Of a stretch of DNA of 64,000 nt, positions 63,794-64,000 are shown in pieces (the first letter of the stretch is position 1; every line of letters begins with the position of its first letter). Below the pieces are notes generated by a model that saw only the letters and a list, made by a program, of their open reading frames with translations, was not told the DNA's origin and made no database searches. Origin of the DNA: Streptomyces sp. NBC_00224 (lineage in GTDB: Bacteria; Actinomycetota; Actinomycetes; Streptomycetales; Streptomycetaceae); the NCBI RefSeq assembly GCF_041435195.1, contig NZ_CP108106.1, positions 868,001 through 932,000 of the forward strand. Reading direction: 5' to 3'. Both the position numbers and the translations under genes were made by a program.

Positions 63794-64000
63794 TCAGCGG
63801 GCGGCGGGGCCCACCGACGGCAGATAGCGCGGTGTGCGCCAGGCACGCAGCCGCCGCTCCACGGCGGCACCCAGCGACAGCAGGCCGGCGTCCTCGTGGT
63901 CACCGGCCATCAGCAGCAGGCCGACCGGGAGTTCACCCACGGATCCGGCGGGCACCGACAGCGAGGGGTAACCGGCGACGGCTGCGGGGGTGGAGGACGG
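63794..64000 (-). CDS. Amidase family protein, C-terminal end only
   Basis: The last 68 codons of a minus-strand gene that starts beyond the right edge. AVAGYPSLSVPAGSVGELP and VGLLLMAGDHEDAGLLSLG then AAVERRLRAWRTP are the standard end of amidase-signature (GatA-like) enzymes, where the protein closes near the Gly/Pro-rich substrate loop. The Ser-Ser-Lys core lies outside the window, so catalytic status is not visible. Confidence 0.85.
   Translation of the reverse strand, partial: PSSTPAAVAGYPSLSVPAGSVGELPVGLLLMAGDHEDAGLLSLGAAVERRLRAWRTPRYLPSVGPAAR

Overview
The window is about 72% G+C with NNG/NNC-dominated codons, frequent GTG and TTG starts, and gene families typical of actinomycetes (type VII secretion, SARP/NB-ARC regulators, ROK, PadR and TetR regulators, a secreted M4 protease). 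I read it as Streptomyces or a close relative. I see no rRNA, tRNA, CRISPR array or intact transposase.

Positions 1-24435 hold a type VII secretion (ESX/WXG100) locus. Reading leftward on the minus strand: a three-part fusion of a parallel beta-helix with two EccA/CbxX-type AAA+ domains; a mycosin-like S8 protein whose nucleophile position is Ala; eccD; eccB; two WXG100 proteins; five accessory secretion-associated proteins including a YbaB-like one; and finally a giant protein with an ESX-type helical N-terminus, open for at least 2,552 codons and running off the left edge. eccC lies on the plus strand, divergent from eccD. An AfsR-like SARP regulator (24649-27459) is divergent from the fusion ATPase and may control the locus. 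The picture is a membrane core (EccB/C/D), small WXG100 substrates, dedicated accessory proteins and one very large cargo, with no eccE seen.

Positions 27536-38672 are a looser, lower-G+C accessory stretch: a lipoprotein, a DUF1295 membrane enzyme, an alpha/beta hydrolase with its TetR regulator, a broken SMI1/KNR4 immunity-type gene, a VOC protein, small membrane proteins, an HTH gene with a one-base frameshift, a sigma-like protein, a TetR with a triple operator and a double-DUF4389 membrane protein. Short gene ends without beginnings and several hairpins suggest repeated insertion and deletion.

Positions 38898-49479 hold small regulatory and envelope genes: DUF3592; a divergent HXXEE/TetR pair around a perfect 28-bp palindrome; a secreted phospholipase D of the spider-toxin-like fold; a PadR/membrane-protein pair; a secreted PASTA protein; a LuxR regulator; a methyltransferase; DUF1232; PAP2; and a lipoprotein.

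Positions 49660-55190 are a sulfonate/taurine-type sulfur module: ROK regulator, short Cys-ending leader peptide, substrate-binding lipoprotein, permease, ATPase, the tail of a deleted flavin monooxygenase, then a TauD dioxygenase. The rest (55508-64000) has a membrane protein, a short-chain reductase, an HTH regulator divergent from an M4 metalloprotease, a secreted GH65 enzyme and the C-terminal end of an amidase.
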